Positions 24,049-32,761 of a DNA stretch of 38,837 bases are shown here, piece after piece; within the stretch, counting starts at the first letter, position 1; every line of letters starts with the position of its first letter. Source of the DNA: Thermoanaerobaculia bacterium (lineage in GTDB: Bacteria > Acidobacteriota > Thermoanaerobaculia > Multivoradales > JAGPDF01); assembly GCA_019911865.1 (NCBI GenBank), contig JAIOJQ010000146.1:1-38837 (forward strand), in the 5' to 3' direction. The notes beneath the pieces are model-generated. The model had not been told where the DNA came from, ran no database searches, and saw only the letters and a list, made by a program, of their open reading frames with translations. The translations under genes were made by a program, and so were the position numbers.

Positions 24049-25194
24049 TCAGCCGTTGGCGGACAGCGAGGCGCGCAGGCTGCGGTCGAGCTGACGAACA
24101 CGCGGCTGCAGCGGGTCGTGCTTCTCGGCGCGGCGCAGGAAGCGCTGGGCGTCGTCGATCCGGCCGCCAGCCAGAGCCCACTGGCCGAGGGCGGCGAGTG
24201 GCTCGGCATGCTCGGGGAAGAGCCGATGGGCGCGCCGGTAGTAGCGCTCCGCTTCGGCGAGCCTCCCTTCGCGCAGCGACAGGTCACCGAGGGCGAGGAA
24301 GGAGAACGGATTGCGATTGCCGCGCCGATCGGCGAGCGCGAGCAGCTCCTCGGCTTCGACCTGTCGGCCGGCACTGGCGAGCAGTGCCGAGAGGTTGTAA
24401 TACGGCGACGTGGCGATCGGATCCGCCTCGAGGGCCCGCCAGTACGAGGCTTCCGCATCGGCCGCCCGGCCGCTCCGCCGCAGCGCGACGCCGCGATTGA
24501 GCCAGCCGTCGGCGAGTTCGGGGTCGAGCCGCACCGCGACCTCGAGCAGCTCGAGGGCCTTGCGGTGATCGCCCTGACGGATTCTCTCGGCCCCCTGGTT
24601 CGAGTAGAAGAGCGCCAGCGCGCCGAGGTCGGTGAGCGGCTCGGTCGACCGGTACGGCATGAGCTGGTCGGCGCTGAAGTCGAGGATCTTGCGGTTGGCT
24701 GGCGGGCCGTAGGCCGCCGTGACGTGCTCGGAGGCGACCACCAGGTCGCCGTCCTTCTCGTAGCGCTGCAGGTCGGAGACGCGCAGGTAGTAGACGGGAA
24801 TGTCGACCTCGCGCGCCAGGCCGACGAACAGATGGGTGAAGGAGAGGCAGTTCGCCCGCCGGGTCGCCCAGACCTCGCGCGCCGTCAGGGTGGTGCCGCG
24901 CTGGTAGGTGATGGGCGTCTCGCGGTCCTCGATCAGCAGGGCGTTGAGCAGCCGCTGCAGGCGCAGCAGCGGCGAGCCGGTGCGCGGCACCTTCTCGCGC
25001 ACCCAGCTGCGCATCTCGTCGCTGAGCTCGAAGGGGAAGACGATGGCCTGCGGATCGAGTCCCGCTGCGGAAATCTGACGCTCGAGACGGAATCGTGCAC
25101 TCTTCGCGGCTCCCGAGCTGGCGCAACCGCTGGCGAACAGCGCCAGGCCGAGCACGGCGGTCAGTACGGCGGCACGGCTCCGTCCGGGCCTCAT
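24049..25194 (-). CDS. Transglutaminase-like TPR lipoprotein
   Basis: This 381-residue lipoprotein has a signal peptide with lipobox ASGC (Cys24). A transglutaminase-like domain carries a full Cys-His-Asp triad: Cys116 (RANCLSFT), His157 (ASEHVTAAYG) and Asp172 (ILDFSADQ). At least four tetratricopeptide repeats follow from about residue 195 (ALELLEVAVRLDPELADGW, EASYWRALEADPIATSPYY, and so on). The C-x..H..D order suits a cysteine protease or transglutaminase acting on envelope proteins or peptides; the substrate is unknown. The ATG at 25194 overlaps the murJ stop (ATGA), so it is coupled to peptidoglycan precursor export. The frame is open further upstream, but the lipoprotein start is clearly preferable. 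Confidence 0.85.
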   Translation of the reverse strand: MRPGRSRAAVLTAVLGLALFASGCASSGAAKSARFRLERQISAAGLDPQAIVFPFELSDEMRSWVREKVPRTGSPLLRLQRLLNALLIEDRETPITYQRGTTLTAREVWATRRANCLSFTHLFVGLAREVDIPVYYLRVSDLQRYEKDGDLVVASEHVTAAYGPPANRKILDFSADQLMPYRSTEPLTDLGALALFYSNQGAERIRQGDHRKALELLEVAVRLDPELADGWLNRGVALRRSGRAADAEASYWRALEADPIATSPYYNLSALLASAGRQVEAEELLALADRRGNRNPFSFLALGDLSLREGRLAEAERYYRRAHRLFPEHAEPLAALGQWALAGGRIDDAQRFLRRAEKHDPLQPRVRQLDRSLRASLSANG

Positions 25195-26891
25195 GTCGCC
25201 TCCCCGCCTCCCCGTCCGCGGCGCACCATCGCCAGCCATGAGGGCAATCCCAGTGCCAGGCTGGCCGCGGTGAAGGCGGCCAGGAAGGCGGCTCCGGCTG
25301 CGAGAGCGGTCAGCCAGGGCGGCCAACGCGCGAAGACCGGCGCCGCCACCGCCAGCCCCGCCGCGGCGCCCGCCGAGCTTGCCGCCACCAGACGGAGGCG
25401 CTCGCGCGCCGGGACGCGAAAGTGCGCCAGTCGGCGCGCCAGAGCGCGCGACAGCAGCCCCCACTCGACCCAGGCCCCGACACTCGCCGCCAGGGCGAGG
25501 CCGAGGGAGCCGAGGCGCAGGTCGCCGCCGAGGCCGCCCAGGCCGGGCAGCTCGACGAGCAACCGGCGGTCGAGCAGGAACATTGCCGGCAGCGCCACCC
25601 CGGTGCCGACCGCGACCCGCAGGGCCGCGATGCGCGCCGGCGTCCGCGTGTCCGAGAGAGCGAAGAAGCTGCTCTGCAGGACCCGCGAACCGGTCGAAGC
25701 GGGCAGGCCGAGCGCGTAGCCACCGAGCACCAGCCCGACCAGCCAGGAGTCCGCCTCGCCGAAGCGTCCGGGAAGCAGTCGATAGAGAGCGCTCACGATC
25801 ACCGGCCCCAGCACCAGATACGCCACCGCGGTGGGAAAGTTCAGCAGGCCGGCCTGCCCGAGGGCGCGGCGGGTCCGCCTGGCGATCTCCGACTCCGCGC
25901 CGCTGCCGGCCGCGGCGGCCGAGCGCGCCAGCTCCGGCAGCGCCGCGGCGGCCACCGACTGGCCGAACAGCGCCACCGGCAGAAGGTAGAGCAGCTGGGC
26001 GTAGCCGAGCGCCGAGACCGCCCCGACGGCGAGCAGCGAAGCGAGCAGCTGGTCGAGGTAGGAGGAGAACTGCACCACGCCCCGGCCGGCCACCGCGGGG
26101 CCGAACGCGGCGAGCGCCTCGCGGACCCCCTCCGGGCGCAGCGAGAAGCGGACCGGCACCCCCCGCGTTTCGCGCAGCACGGTCGGCAGCTGGACGAGGA
26201 ACTGCAGCAGGCCGCCGACCAGGGCGCCGATGCAGACCGCCACCAGGAGCCGCTCGTCCCGCCGTCCGGAGAGCAGGCCCCAGGCGAAGGCTGCGATGAT
26301 GGCGGCGTTCCAGACCACCGGCGCCACGTAAGCGAGGAAGAAGCGCCCGTGACTGTTGAGCACGCCGAGCGCCCAGGCCGAGAGCACCAGCAGGCCGGTC
26401 ATCGGGAAGATCCAGCGCACCGCGGTGACTGCCAGTTCGAAGCGATCGACGGCCAGGGTGCCGGCCGCCACCGCCGCCGCGTCGCGCAGATAGCCGGCGG
26501 CGAACAGCGCGACGAGCGGCCGGGCGGCCAGCACACCCACCAGCGCCGCACCCCCGGCCACCGCCAGAAGGAGGCCGAAGACCGCGCCGGCGAAGCGGCG
26601 TGCCGCCTCGTGCCGGCCGGCCGCCAGCAGCCGCGAGTAGATGGGGATGAACGAAGCCGAGAGCGCCTGCTCGCCGAGCAGGTTCTGCAGCAGGTTCGGG
26701 GCGCGCAGGGCGGTCTGCAGGACGTCGGCGTGAGGACCGACGCCGAAGGCGGCGCTGGTCACCGCGGCGCGCGCGAATCCGGCCAGGCGGCTGGCCAGGA
26801 TGCCGGCGCCGACCGCCAGCGCACCGCCGCGCCGGCGACCTGCCCCGCCATCGGCGCCCGTCCGGTCCGCCTCCGCCCGGCGCCCGGCCAT
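25191..26891 (-). CDS. murJ: Lipid II flippase MurJ (MviN)
   Basis: This 566-residue polytopic protein of the MOP superfamily has about 13-14 hydrophobic helices. N-terminal motifs are typical of MurJ: GILASRLAGFARAAVTSAAFG, then ADVLQTALRAPNLLQNLLGEQALSASFIPIYSRLL (35 residues of near-consensus including the NLLR-like and 'SA.F.P.Y' parts). MurJ moves lipid-linked peptidoglycan precursors across the inner membrane and is normally essential. A short Arg/Gly-rich N-terminal extension precedes the first helix, so the true start may lie slightly inside. It begins 6 bases after the stop of the secreted TPR gene and overlaps the transglutaminase-like lipoprotein gene, giving a three-gene envelope operon. 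Confidence 0.88.
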   Translation of the reverse strand: MAGRRAEADRTGADGGAGRRRGGALAVGAGILASRLAGFARAAVTSAAFGVGPHADVLQTALRAPNLLQNLLGEQALSASFIPIYSRLLAAGRHEAARRFAGAVFGLLLAVAGGAALVGVLAARPLVALFAAGYLRDAAAVAAGTLAVDRFELAVTAVRWIFPMTGLLVLSAWALGVLNSHGRFFLAYVAPVVWNAAIIAAFAWGLLSGRRDERLLVAVCIGALVGGLLQFLVQLPTVLRETRGVPVRFSLRPEGVREALAAFGPAVAGRGVVQFSSYLDQLLASLLAVGAVSALGYAQLLYLLPVALFGQSVAAAALPELARSAAAAGSGAESEIARRTRRALGQAGLLNFPTAVAYLVLGPVIVSALYRLLPGRFGEADSWLVGLVLGGYALGLPASTGSRVLQSSFFALSDTRTPARIAALRVAVGTGVALPAMFLLDRRLLVELPGLGGLGGDLRLGSLGLALAASVGAWVEWGLLSRALARRLAHFRVPARERLRLVAASSAGAAAGLAVAAPVFARWPPWLTALAAGAAFLAAFTAASLALGLPSWLAMVRRGRGGGEAT

Positions 26892-26897
26892 CTGCAG

Positions 26898-28184
26898 TCA
26901 GCGGTCCCGTTCGAGCGCCGCGAGGGCGAGCGGGCGGACGATCACCGATTCGGCGTCGAGCCCGTCGGCCGCGGCGAGTGCCCTTTCGTACCAGCCACGC
27001 GCCGCCTCCCGGTTCCGATTGCGCGCCTGCGCCTCGCCCAGCAGCCAGGCAATGTAGGGCCGCTCGAGGTCGGACTTGCCGAGCTCGACGGCAGCCTCGG
27101 CACTGCGCCGCTCGGCGAGCAGCAGGTACCCTTCGAGGTACGGGCCGATCCAGGCGTAGTGCTCGGCGTTGGCCGGGTCGCCAGCCATCAGCCGGCGCGC
27201 CTCGGCGGCCAGCTCGCGCGCCCGCGGCAGCTGGCGCCGGGAGGCGGCGACCCGGGCGAGACCGTGCAGCTCGCGCACCCGCCAGAGCGCCCGCTGGTCC
27301 TCTCCGAGTGCCGATCCGGCGATCAACTGGCCGCCGCGCAGATACCAGCTCTCGGCGCCCTCCGGGTCACCTGTTTCGAGCAGCACCCGGGCGGTCGCGT
27401 TGGCCAGACCCGCCGCCAGTTCGGGCCGGCCGAGCTCTTCCCAGACGCGCACCGCCGCCTCGGCGCTGGCGATCCCCTCGGCGGTGCGGCGCTGATAGGC
27501 GCGCACGTAGAAGAGCCCCATCCGGGCGCGGGCGAGCTCCGGCCCCGGCGCCGCCTGCCGCGCCACCTCCTCGAGCTCGGCCACCGCCCCTTCGGCGTCG
27601 CCCATGAAGAGGCGCGCCGTGGCGCGCCCGAAGCGGGCGGCGAGCGGTTCGCCCCGGGCGTCGACGGCATGGTTGTAGGCGTTGAAAGCGGCACCGAAAT
27701 CGCCGCGCCGGCGCGCCAGGTCGCCGAGCGCCATGTTGGCCGCCGGGTGGTCGGGGCGCAGGGCGACCGCCTGCTCCCAGGCGGCGCGCGCCGCGTCGGC
27801 CTCGCCGCCGGCCTGCAGTTGATCGCCCAGCAGCTTCCACAGCCGGGCCTCGCCGGGAGCCAGGGCCGTGGCCTGGCGTAGTCCGGCAATCGCGGCGTCG
27901 CGGTTGCCCTCCTCGACCGCCACCAGGGCGCCGGCGGCGGTGCGCATCCACTCCGGAGCGGCCACATCCGCCGCCACCTCTCGGGCCGCGGCGAGGCGCG
28001 CCGCCCCGCGTTCGGACACCGCCAGCCAGAACCCGGATTCGGCTTTGCGTGCCGCCAGCAACGGGCGCGCCGCCGGGTCGCTGCCGCGGTCGATCGCCGC
28101 CAGTGCCGTCTCGAGGTCGTCCGCCGCGAGAAGGGCCGCCGCGAGCCCGAGCACGAGTCCCACCCACGCCGTGTGTCGCTTCAT
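26898..28184 (-). CDS. Secreted TPR-repeat protein
   Basis: This 428-residue protein has an N-terminal signal sequence (MKRHTAWVGLVLGLAAALLAADD, likely cleaved near Ala-Ala) and then tetratricopeptide repeats along almost all its length, for example AGLRQATALAPGEARLWKLL, AAWEQAVALRPDHPAANMAL and AYNHAVDARGEPLAARF. No enzymatic motif is visible. The start ATG 28184 follows a GGGGAGGAGAGG ribosome-binding site. It is the first gene of the operon with murJ and the transglutaminase-like TPR lipoprotein. It may be a periplasmic scaffold for cell-wall or envelope enzymes, but that is inferred only from its neighbours. Confidence 0.82.
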   Translation of the reverse strand: MKRHTAWVGLVLGLAAALLAADDLETALAAIDRGSDPAARPLLAARKAESGFWLAVSERGAARLAAAREVAADVAAPEWMRTAAGALVAVEEGNRDAAIAGLRQATALAPGEARLWKLLGDQLQAGGEADAARAAWEQAVALRPDHPAANMALGDLARRRGDFGAAFNAYNHAVDARGEPLAARFGRATARLFMGDAEGAVAELEEVARQAAPGPELARARMGLFYVRAYQRRTAEGIASAEAAVRVWEELGRPELAAGLANATARVLLETGDPEGAESWYLRGGQLIAGSALGEDQRALWRVRELHGLARVAASRRQLPRARELAAEARRLMAGDPANAEHYAWIGPYLEGYLLLAERRSAEAAVELGKSDLERPYIAWLLGEAQARNRNREAARGWYERALAAADGLDAESVIVRPLALAALERDR

Positions 28185-28251
28185 CGAGCCTCTCCTCCCC
28201 TGCCGGAGAGCGGCGCGCCGAGGCGCCGCATTCGTCGAGTCGTGGCCGCCG

Positions 28252-28257
28252 ACTCTA
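28252..28257 (-). promoter_or_regulatory. Candidate -10 element for the TPR-murJ operon
   Basis: On the minus strand this reads TAGAGT preceded by CGG, with the TANNNT shape of the other candidate -10 elements in this window. It would start transcription about 60 bases before ATG 28184. No clear -35 is visible. Confidence 0.3.
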
Positions 28258-28280
28258 CCGCAGCCGGCGCGGCCGACCCG

Positions 28281-28286
28281 TAGAAT
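28281..28286 (+). promoter_or_regulatory. Candidate -10 element for the alpha-mannosidase gene, near-leaderless
   Basis: TAGAAT lies 9 bases before the GTG at 28296. Transcription would begin about 3 bases before the start codon, and no Shine-Dalgarno sequence is present. This fits a near-leaderless transcript. No good -35 is seen 16-18 bases upstream. Confidence 0.35.
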
Positions 28287-28295
28287 CAGCGCACC

Positions 28296-31082
28296 GTGCC
28301 GCGCCCCTCCACCGCCGCTCCCGCTGCCAGCGACGCCGGGCGTCCACGCCTCCACGTCGTCGCGCTGGCGCATCTCGACACCCAGTGGCGCTGGACCGAG
28401 CGCGATTCCGCGGCTCTCTTCCTCCCCGCCACGGTGAGCGAGAACGAGGCCCTATTCGAGCGCCATCCCGCCTACGTCCTCTCCTTCGAAGGAGCGCATC
28501 GCTATCACCTGCTCGAGCAGCTCCACCCCGAGCTGTTCGCCCGGCTGCTCGCCCGCGTCGCCGCCGGGCGCTGGCACCCGGCCGGCGCGGCGATCGAGGC
28601 CTTCGACGCCATCCTGCCGTCGCCGGAATCCCTGCTCCGCCAGATCCACCTCGGCCAGCGCTGGTTCGCTTCCCGGTTCGGCGTCGAGAGCGTCGACCTC
28701 TTCCTGCCCGACTGCTTCGGCTTTCCGGCCAGCCTGCCGCAGATCGCCGCACATGCCGGCCTGCTCGGATTCGTCACCCAGAAGCTGCGCCGCGGCGAGC
28801 TGCTGCGCGCCGCCCGGCCGATCCCTTTCCCTTACGGCCGCTGGCGCGGCGCCGACGGCTCGGAGATTCTCGCCGCGCTCGACCCGGGCGAGTACAGCGC
28901 CCGGATCACCGGCGACCTGTCGCGCGATCCCGCCTGGCTGGCGCGTTTCGCCGCGCGGCGCACTGCCGGCCACCCCGAGCGACTGCTCACTTTCGTCGGC
29001 ATCGGCGACCGCGGCGGGGCGCCCCCCGAGCCCTCGATCGCCGCCCTCGCCGCTTCTCTCGTCTCGGACGGACCGATCGAGGTTCGCCACGGCGGTTCGG
29101 ACCGCATCCACGTCGAGACGACGGAGGCCGAGCGCGCGCGGCTGCCGGCCTGCGAGGGAGATCTGCTGCTGCGCCAGCACGGCACCGGTTGCTACAGCGC
29201 CAAGCTGGCGCTCAAGCGCTGGAATCGAGCCAACGAGCGGCGGGCGCGCGCCGCCGAAGGGCTCGCCGCACTCGCCGCACGCTGCGGCCGCCCGGCGCCG
29301 CGCGACCGGCTGGCCGCCGCCTGGTGGCGCTTCCTCGCCCGCCAGATGCACGACGACCTGACCGGCACCGCGATTCCCGCCGCCTACCGGATCTCGCTCG
29401 CCGACGAGGCGCTCGCCGCCAGCGAGTTCGACGAAGTGGCGGGCGACTCCCTCGCCCACCTCGCCCGCGTCCTCGGGCGGCCGGCCGCCGGCACGCCGGT
29501 CATCCTGTTCAATCCGCTCGGCCAGACGCGCCGGGAGCTGGTCGAGATCGCCTGGCCGGAGGCCGGTCTGCGCCCCCTCCACGTGGTCGGACCGCGCGGC
29601 GAGCTGCTGCCGACGCAAGTCGGCGGCCGGAGCCCGACGACGCCGACGCTGCTCTTCGTCGCCGAGCTGGCGCCGCTGTCGGCGGCCGTCTTCACGGTCT
29701 GCGAGGGACCGAACCCGGCACCCCCCGCCGCGCCCGCTGCCGCTTCGCCGCGCGGGCTGGACAACGGACGCCTGCGGGCGCGCTTCGACGAAGCCGGTCT
29801 GCTGGCCAGCCTGGTCGATGCCGCCCTCGGGCGCGAGCTGCTCGCCGCGCCGTCGCGGCCGGAGAGCTTCGCCAACCGATCGCGCAAGTACCCCGCCTGG
29901 GAGATCCTGTGGAGCGACCTCGCCGCCGGCCCGCGCGCTTCCGGCGGCACCCTGCGCGGCGAGCGGATCCTCGAGTCCGGCCCGCTGCGCGCCACGCTCG
30001 AGCTCGAACGCGAACTGGACGGTCAGCGTCTGCGCGAGCGCTGGAGCCTCGCCGCCGGCGACGCCGGAGACCGCCTCGAGTGCGAGCTGCGGCTCGACGC
30101 GCGACAGACGGGGCGGCTGCTCAAGTACACCCACCACTTCGCCGTCGACGCGCCGCAGATCGCCTGCGACCTCGGTCTCGGACTCGTCCGCCGCCCGCTG
30201 GCCAGCGAGGCGCTCTACGAGGTGCCGGCGCAGCGCTTCGCGGCGCTCGAAGACGGCGCGGGTGGCGGCGCGGCGGTGCTCGCCGACGTGCTCGCCGGCT
30301 GGGACCATCCCGACCCCTCCACCTTGCGGCTGACCTGCCTCCACGCGCCGCGCGCCAGCTTCAAGTGGCGCCACCAGCGCACCCAGGACCGTGGCCGCCA
30401 CCTCTTGCGCTTCGCCCTCGCCGGCCTGGCGGGACGCGCCGACGACGGTGCCGCGGCGGCGCTCGCCGATCGTTTCGCCGAGCCGCCGCTCGCCTGGCGC
30501 GGCGACCCCGGTCCGGCCGTCTCCGGCCCCGCCTCGCTCGGCCTCGGCCTGGCGTGCGGAGCCGCGCGCGTGATGGCGTTCAAGCCGGGCGACGACACGG
30601 ACGAGTCGATCCTGCGCCTCGCCAACCCGACGCCGGAGAAAGTGACCGTGACGATCGGCGACCCCGGATTGCGGGCCGCCCGGCGCCTCGACGGCCGCGA
30701 GCGGGAGCTTGCACCGCTTACCGTCCCGCCGGGCGCGGCGCTGCAACTCGACCTGCCACCACACGCCCTGGTCACCGTCGGTCTCGACCTCGCGTCGGCC
30801 GAAGCGCGGGCCGAACCCGTCCCGGCCCGGCCCGTGCCGCTGCCGTGCAACCGGCGCGCCTTCCGCCCCCGCGGCCGGCGGCGCGGACACACTCGACTGC
30901 CGGGGCCAGCTGCTCGAACTGCCGGAGGGCAGCGCCGAGCTCTGGCTGCTCGGTGCCGCCGTCGGCCGGCGCGAGCTCGAGTTCGAGTTCGGACTCGACG
31001 AGCGGACCCTTCGCCTGACGGTGCCGGGCTGGCGGGCGCCGCTGTACAGCGAGAGCCGATTCCGGCCGCGCCTGCTCGGTGA
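28296..31082 (+). CDS. Glycoside hydrolase family 38 alpha-mannosidase (3' end frameshifted)
   Basis: The open frame is 928 residues. GH38 features are the N-terminal AHLDTQWRW with His26, Asp28 and Trp31 (zinc-binding HxDxxW), LPDCFGFPASLPQ with nucleophile Asp139, and QMHDDLTGT (350-357), the family's 'Q.HD.LPGT' motif. The central and C-terminal beta-sandwich domains follow (ELERELDGQRLRERWSL). Retaining GH38 enzymes remove alpha-mannose residues; the substrate is not identifiable. No signal peptide is seen, so it is probably cytoplasmic. After about residue 855 the frame becomes low-complexity Arg/Ala/Pro, while the next frame takes over with normal protein to 31320. A single-base shift near the C-run at 30866-30870 would give the expected length of about 1,008 residues. 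The GTG start is tentative. Confidence 0.8.
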   Translation: MPRPSTAAPAASDAGRPRLHVVALAHLDTQWRWTERDSAALFLPATVSENEALFERHPAYVLSFEGAHRYHLLEQLHPELFARLLARVAAGRWHPAGAAIEAFDAILPSPESLLRQIHLGQRWFASRFGVESVDLFLPDCFGFPASLPQIAAHAGLLGFVTQKLRRGELLRAARPIPFPYGRWRGADGSEILAALDPGEYSARITGDLSRDPAWLARFAARRTAGHPERLLTFVGIGDRGGAPPEPSIAALAASLVSDGPIEVRHGGSDRIHVETTEAERARLPACEGDLLLRQHGTGCYSAKLALKRWNRANERRARAAEGLAALAARCGRPAPRDRLAAAWWRFLARQMHDDLTGTAIPAAYRISLADEALAASEFDEVAGDSLAHLARVLGRPAAGTPVILFNPLGQTRRELVEIAWPEAGLRPLHVVGPRGELLPTQVGGRSPTTPTLLFVAELAPLSAAVFTVCEGPNPAPPAAPAAASPRGLDNGRLRARFDEAGLLASLVDAALGRELLAAPSRPESFANRSRKYPAWEILWSDLAAGPRASGGTLRGERILESGPLRATLELERELDGQRLRERWSLAAGDAGDRLECELRLDARQTGRLLKYTHHFAVDAPQIACDLGLGLVRRPLASEALYEVPAQRFAALEDGAGGGAAVLADVLAGWDHPDPSTLRLTCLHAPRASFKWRHQRTQDRGRHLLRFALAGLAGRADDGAAAALADRFAEPPLAWRGDPGPAVSGPASLGLGLACGAARVMAFKPGDDTDESILRLANPTPEKVTVTIGDPGLRAARRLDGRERELAPLTVPPGAALQLDLPPHALVTVGLDLASAEARAEPVPARPVPLPCNRRAFRPRGRRRGHTRLPGPAARTAGGQRRALAARCRRRPARARVRVRTRRADPSPDGAGLAGAAVQREPIPAAPAR

Positions 31083-31320
31083 AGGCGTGGTCGAGGAGGC
31101 GTTCACCGCGGCGGCAACCGCCTGGATCGCCGACTTCGTGCGCGATCGCGACGGCCGCGAACTCCCCGGCGAGCGGGCGCTGCTCGCCCAGCTCTGCCTG
31201 CCGGTCGCCGGCGCCCGCCGCTTGCGCCTGCCGGCCGGCGGGCGCCTCCGCCTCGTCGCGGCGAGCGCCGTGCCATGGCCGGCGCGGCCCGGTCGGCTGG
31301 TCTCGCTAGCGCGCCTCTGA
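30859..31320 (+). pseudogene. Displaced C-terminal part of the alpha-mannosidase
   Basis: This frame (offset by one from the upstream gene) reads GADTLDCRGQLLELPEGSAE, then LWLLGAAVGRRELEFEFGLD, and on to RLVSLARL with TGA at 31318-31320. It has beta-rich, non-repetitive protein character and no ribosome-binding site or plausible start of its own. It continues the C-terminal domain of the mannosidase, so the 3' end of that gene should be read here after a one-base shift. It overlaps the 3' end of the convergent CDF gene by 15 bases. The shift may be a sequencing error, an inactivating mutation or, less likely, programmed. Confidence 0.65.
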
Positions 31321-32220
31321 TCCCTGTTCGGCCCCGCCGCGGCCCGTCGCCTCGTCTTCGGGCTCGACGTGGATGGTCACCTGCGAGCGCGGATAGCGCG
31401 CCCGCATCGCCGCCTCCAGGCGGTCGCAGATCTCGTGCGCCACGGCAACCGACGTCCGGCCGGCGACCACCAGGTGGAATTCGACGAAGACCTGCGCTCC
31501 GGCGCGGCGAGCCCGCAAGTCATGGTGCTCGATCACCGGTGGCCCCTCGGCCGCGACGAGCGCCGCCAGCGCCTCCCGCTCGCCGTTCGGCAATCCCTCG
31601 TCCATCAGGCCGCCGATCGAGCCGCGTACCGCGCGCAGACCGGCGCCGAGAATGTGGCCGGCGACGGCGAAGGCCACCAGCGCATCGAGGATCCAGAGCT
31701 TCGTCGCCCAGGCGATGGCGAAGCCGACGTAGGCCCCGAGCGACGTCCAGACGTCACTGCGCACGTGCAGCGCATCGGCCAGCAGGGCCGGCGAGTGCTG
31801 GCGGCGGGCCGCCCGTTCCAGGTAGCCGGCGAGCATCCAGTTGGCCGCGGTCGCGACTCCGGACAGCAGCAGGCCGACGCCGAGCTCCGGGATGCGCGGC
31901 TCGCGTCCGAAGTTCACCACCGCCTGCCAGGCGATGGTCACCGCCGCCAGCATGACGAGCGAACCCTCGAGGCCGGCCGAGAAGTACTCGACCTTGGCGT
32001 GGCCGAAAGGGTGATTCTCGTCGGCCGGTCGCGCCGCGATGCGAACCGCCACGAGCGCCGCGGTCGCGGCGACGACGTTGACCACCGATTCGACCGCGTC
32101 CGACAGCAGGGTGAGCGATCCGGTGCGCCAGGCGGCCAGCAGCTTGAACAGCAGCACGGCGATGCCGACCAGCACCGAGACGGCCGCCGCCCGCTGCGTG
32201 GTGTGGGCGTGGATGCGCAT
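31306..32220 (-). CDS. Cation diffusion facilitator (CDF) metal exporter
   Basis: This 304-residue protein has six transmembrane helices in the first 200 residues and a cytoplasmic C-terminal domain. TM2 carries LLSDAVESVVNVVAA (Asp41, Glu44, Asn48), the loop HPFGHAKVEYFSA is diagnostic for CDF proteins, and TM5 carries ADALHVRSDVWTS (His-x3-Asp). The C-terminal domain has QVFVEFHLVV and VTIHVEPE. CDF proteins export divalent metals (Zn, Fe, Mn, Co) in exchange for protons. The E-x3-N variant of the first site is common in one large CDF subgroup, and its metal cannot be assigned here. It is divergent from the DUF456 gene with 36 bases between the starts, and convergent with the mannosidase. 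Confidence 0.92.
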   Translation of the reverse strand: MRIHAHTTQRAAAVSVLVGIAVLLFKLLAAWRTGSLTLLSDAVESVVNVVAATAALVAVRIAARPADENHPFGHAKVEYFSAGLEGSLVMLAAVTIAWQAVVNFGREPRIPELGVGLLLSGVATAANWMLAGYLERAARRQHSPALLADALHVRSDVWTSLGAYVGFAIAWATKLWILDALVAFAVAGHILGAGLRAVRGSIGGLMDEGLPNGEREALAALVAAEGPPVIEHHDLRARRAGAQVFVEFHLVVAGRTSVAVAHEICDRLEAAMRARYPRSQVTIHVEPEDEATGRGGAEQGSEAR

Positions 32221-32242
32221 CAGGCAGTCCCGGCGCGCGGGC

Positions 32243-32248
32243 TAGACT
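32243..32248 (+). promoter_or_regulatory. Candidate -10 element for the DUF456 gene, predicted leaderless
   Basis: TAGACT lies 8 bases before ATG 32257. A start site 7 bases after the element falls at 32255, two bases before the ATG. No Shine-Dalgarno sequence is present. The site sits in the 36-base gap between divergent genes. Confidence 0.35.
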
Positions 32249-32256
32249 GCGCCGCC

Positions 32257-32733
32257 ATGGAGCCGCTGCTCGGCGTCGCCCTGCTCGTCGTCCTCGCCGG
32301 GATCGCCGGCACGGTGCTGCCGGCGCTGCCCGGCGTGCCGCTGGTCTTCTTCGGCCTGCTGCTCGCCGCCTGGAGCGACGGCTTCACCCGGGTCGGCGGC
32401 TGGACGCTGGCGCTGCTCGCCCTGCTGGTCGTCGTTTCGCTGCTGGTCGACCTCGCGGGCGCCGCGTTCGGCCTGCGGCGCGCCGGGGCCAGCCGCTGGG
32501 CGCTCGCCGGGGCGCTGGCCGGACTGCTGCTCGGCTTCGCCTTCGGGCTGCCGGGGCTGCTGGTCGGCCCGTTTCTCGGCGCCTTCGCGGCGGAGTACCT
32601 GGTGCGCCGCGACGCCCGCCAGGCGGGAAGGGCCGGGCTGGGAGCCTGGGTCGGGCTGGTGGTCGCCACGGCGCTGCGCCTGGCGGTCGCCTTCGCGATG
32701 GTCGGCATCTTCGCCCTCGCCTGGTTCCTGTGA
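32257..32733 (+). CDS. DUF456 family membrane protein
   Basis: This 158-residue, very hydrophobic protein has about five transmembrane segments. The opening (LLVVLAGIAGTVLPALPGVPLVFFGLLLAAW) with 'G..GT.LP.LPG' and the later segment GLPGLLVGPFLGAFAAEY are characteristic of DUF456, whose glycine-rich helices resemble glycine-zipper motifs. Function of the family is unknown. There is no ribosome-binding site, and a TAGACT -10 element lies close to the start, suggesting leaderless translation. A hairpin follows 4 bases after its stop. The neighbouring divergent CDF gene may share a control region. Confidence 0.82.
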   Translation: MEPLLGVALLVVLAGIAGTVLPALPGVPLVFFGLLLAAWSDGFTRVGGWTLALLALLVVVSLLVDLAGAAFGLRRAGASRWALAGALAGLLLGFAFGLPGLLVGPFLGAFAAEYLVRRDARQAGRAGLGAWVGLVVATALRLAVAFAMVGIFALAWFL

Positions 32734-32737
32734 CTCC

Positions 32738-32756
32738 GTCCCGCTGCGGGCGGGAC
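32738..32756. terminator. Hairpin between convergent genes (possible bidirectional terminator)
   Basis: GTCCCGC (32738-32744), loop TGCGG, then GCGGGAC (32750-32756): a perfect 7-bp GC-rich stem in the 28-base gap between the DUF456 gene and the convergent small gene. No T-tract follows on either side, so it would be a weak or factor-assisted terminator. Confidence 0.45.
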
Positions 32757-32761
32757 CGGGC

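Noticed and set aside
25422-27881. 819-residue open frame on the plus strand
   Set aside because: Antisense shadow of murJ and the TPR gene, with a biased composition and no start signal.
28452-31106. 884-residue open frame on the minus strand
   Set aside because: Antisense shadow of the alpha-mannosidase, whose GH38 motifs are unmistakable.
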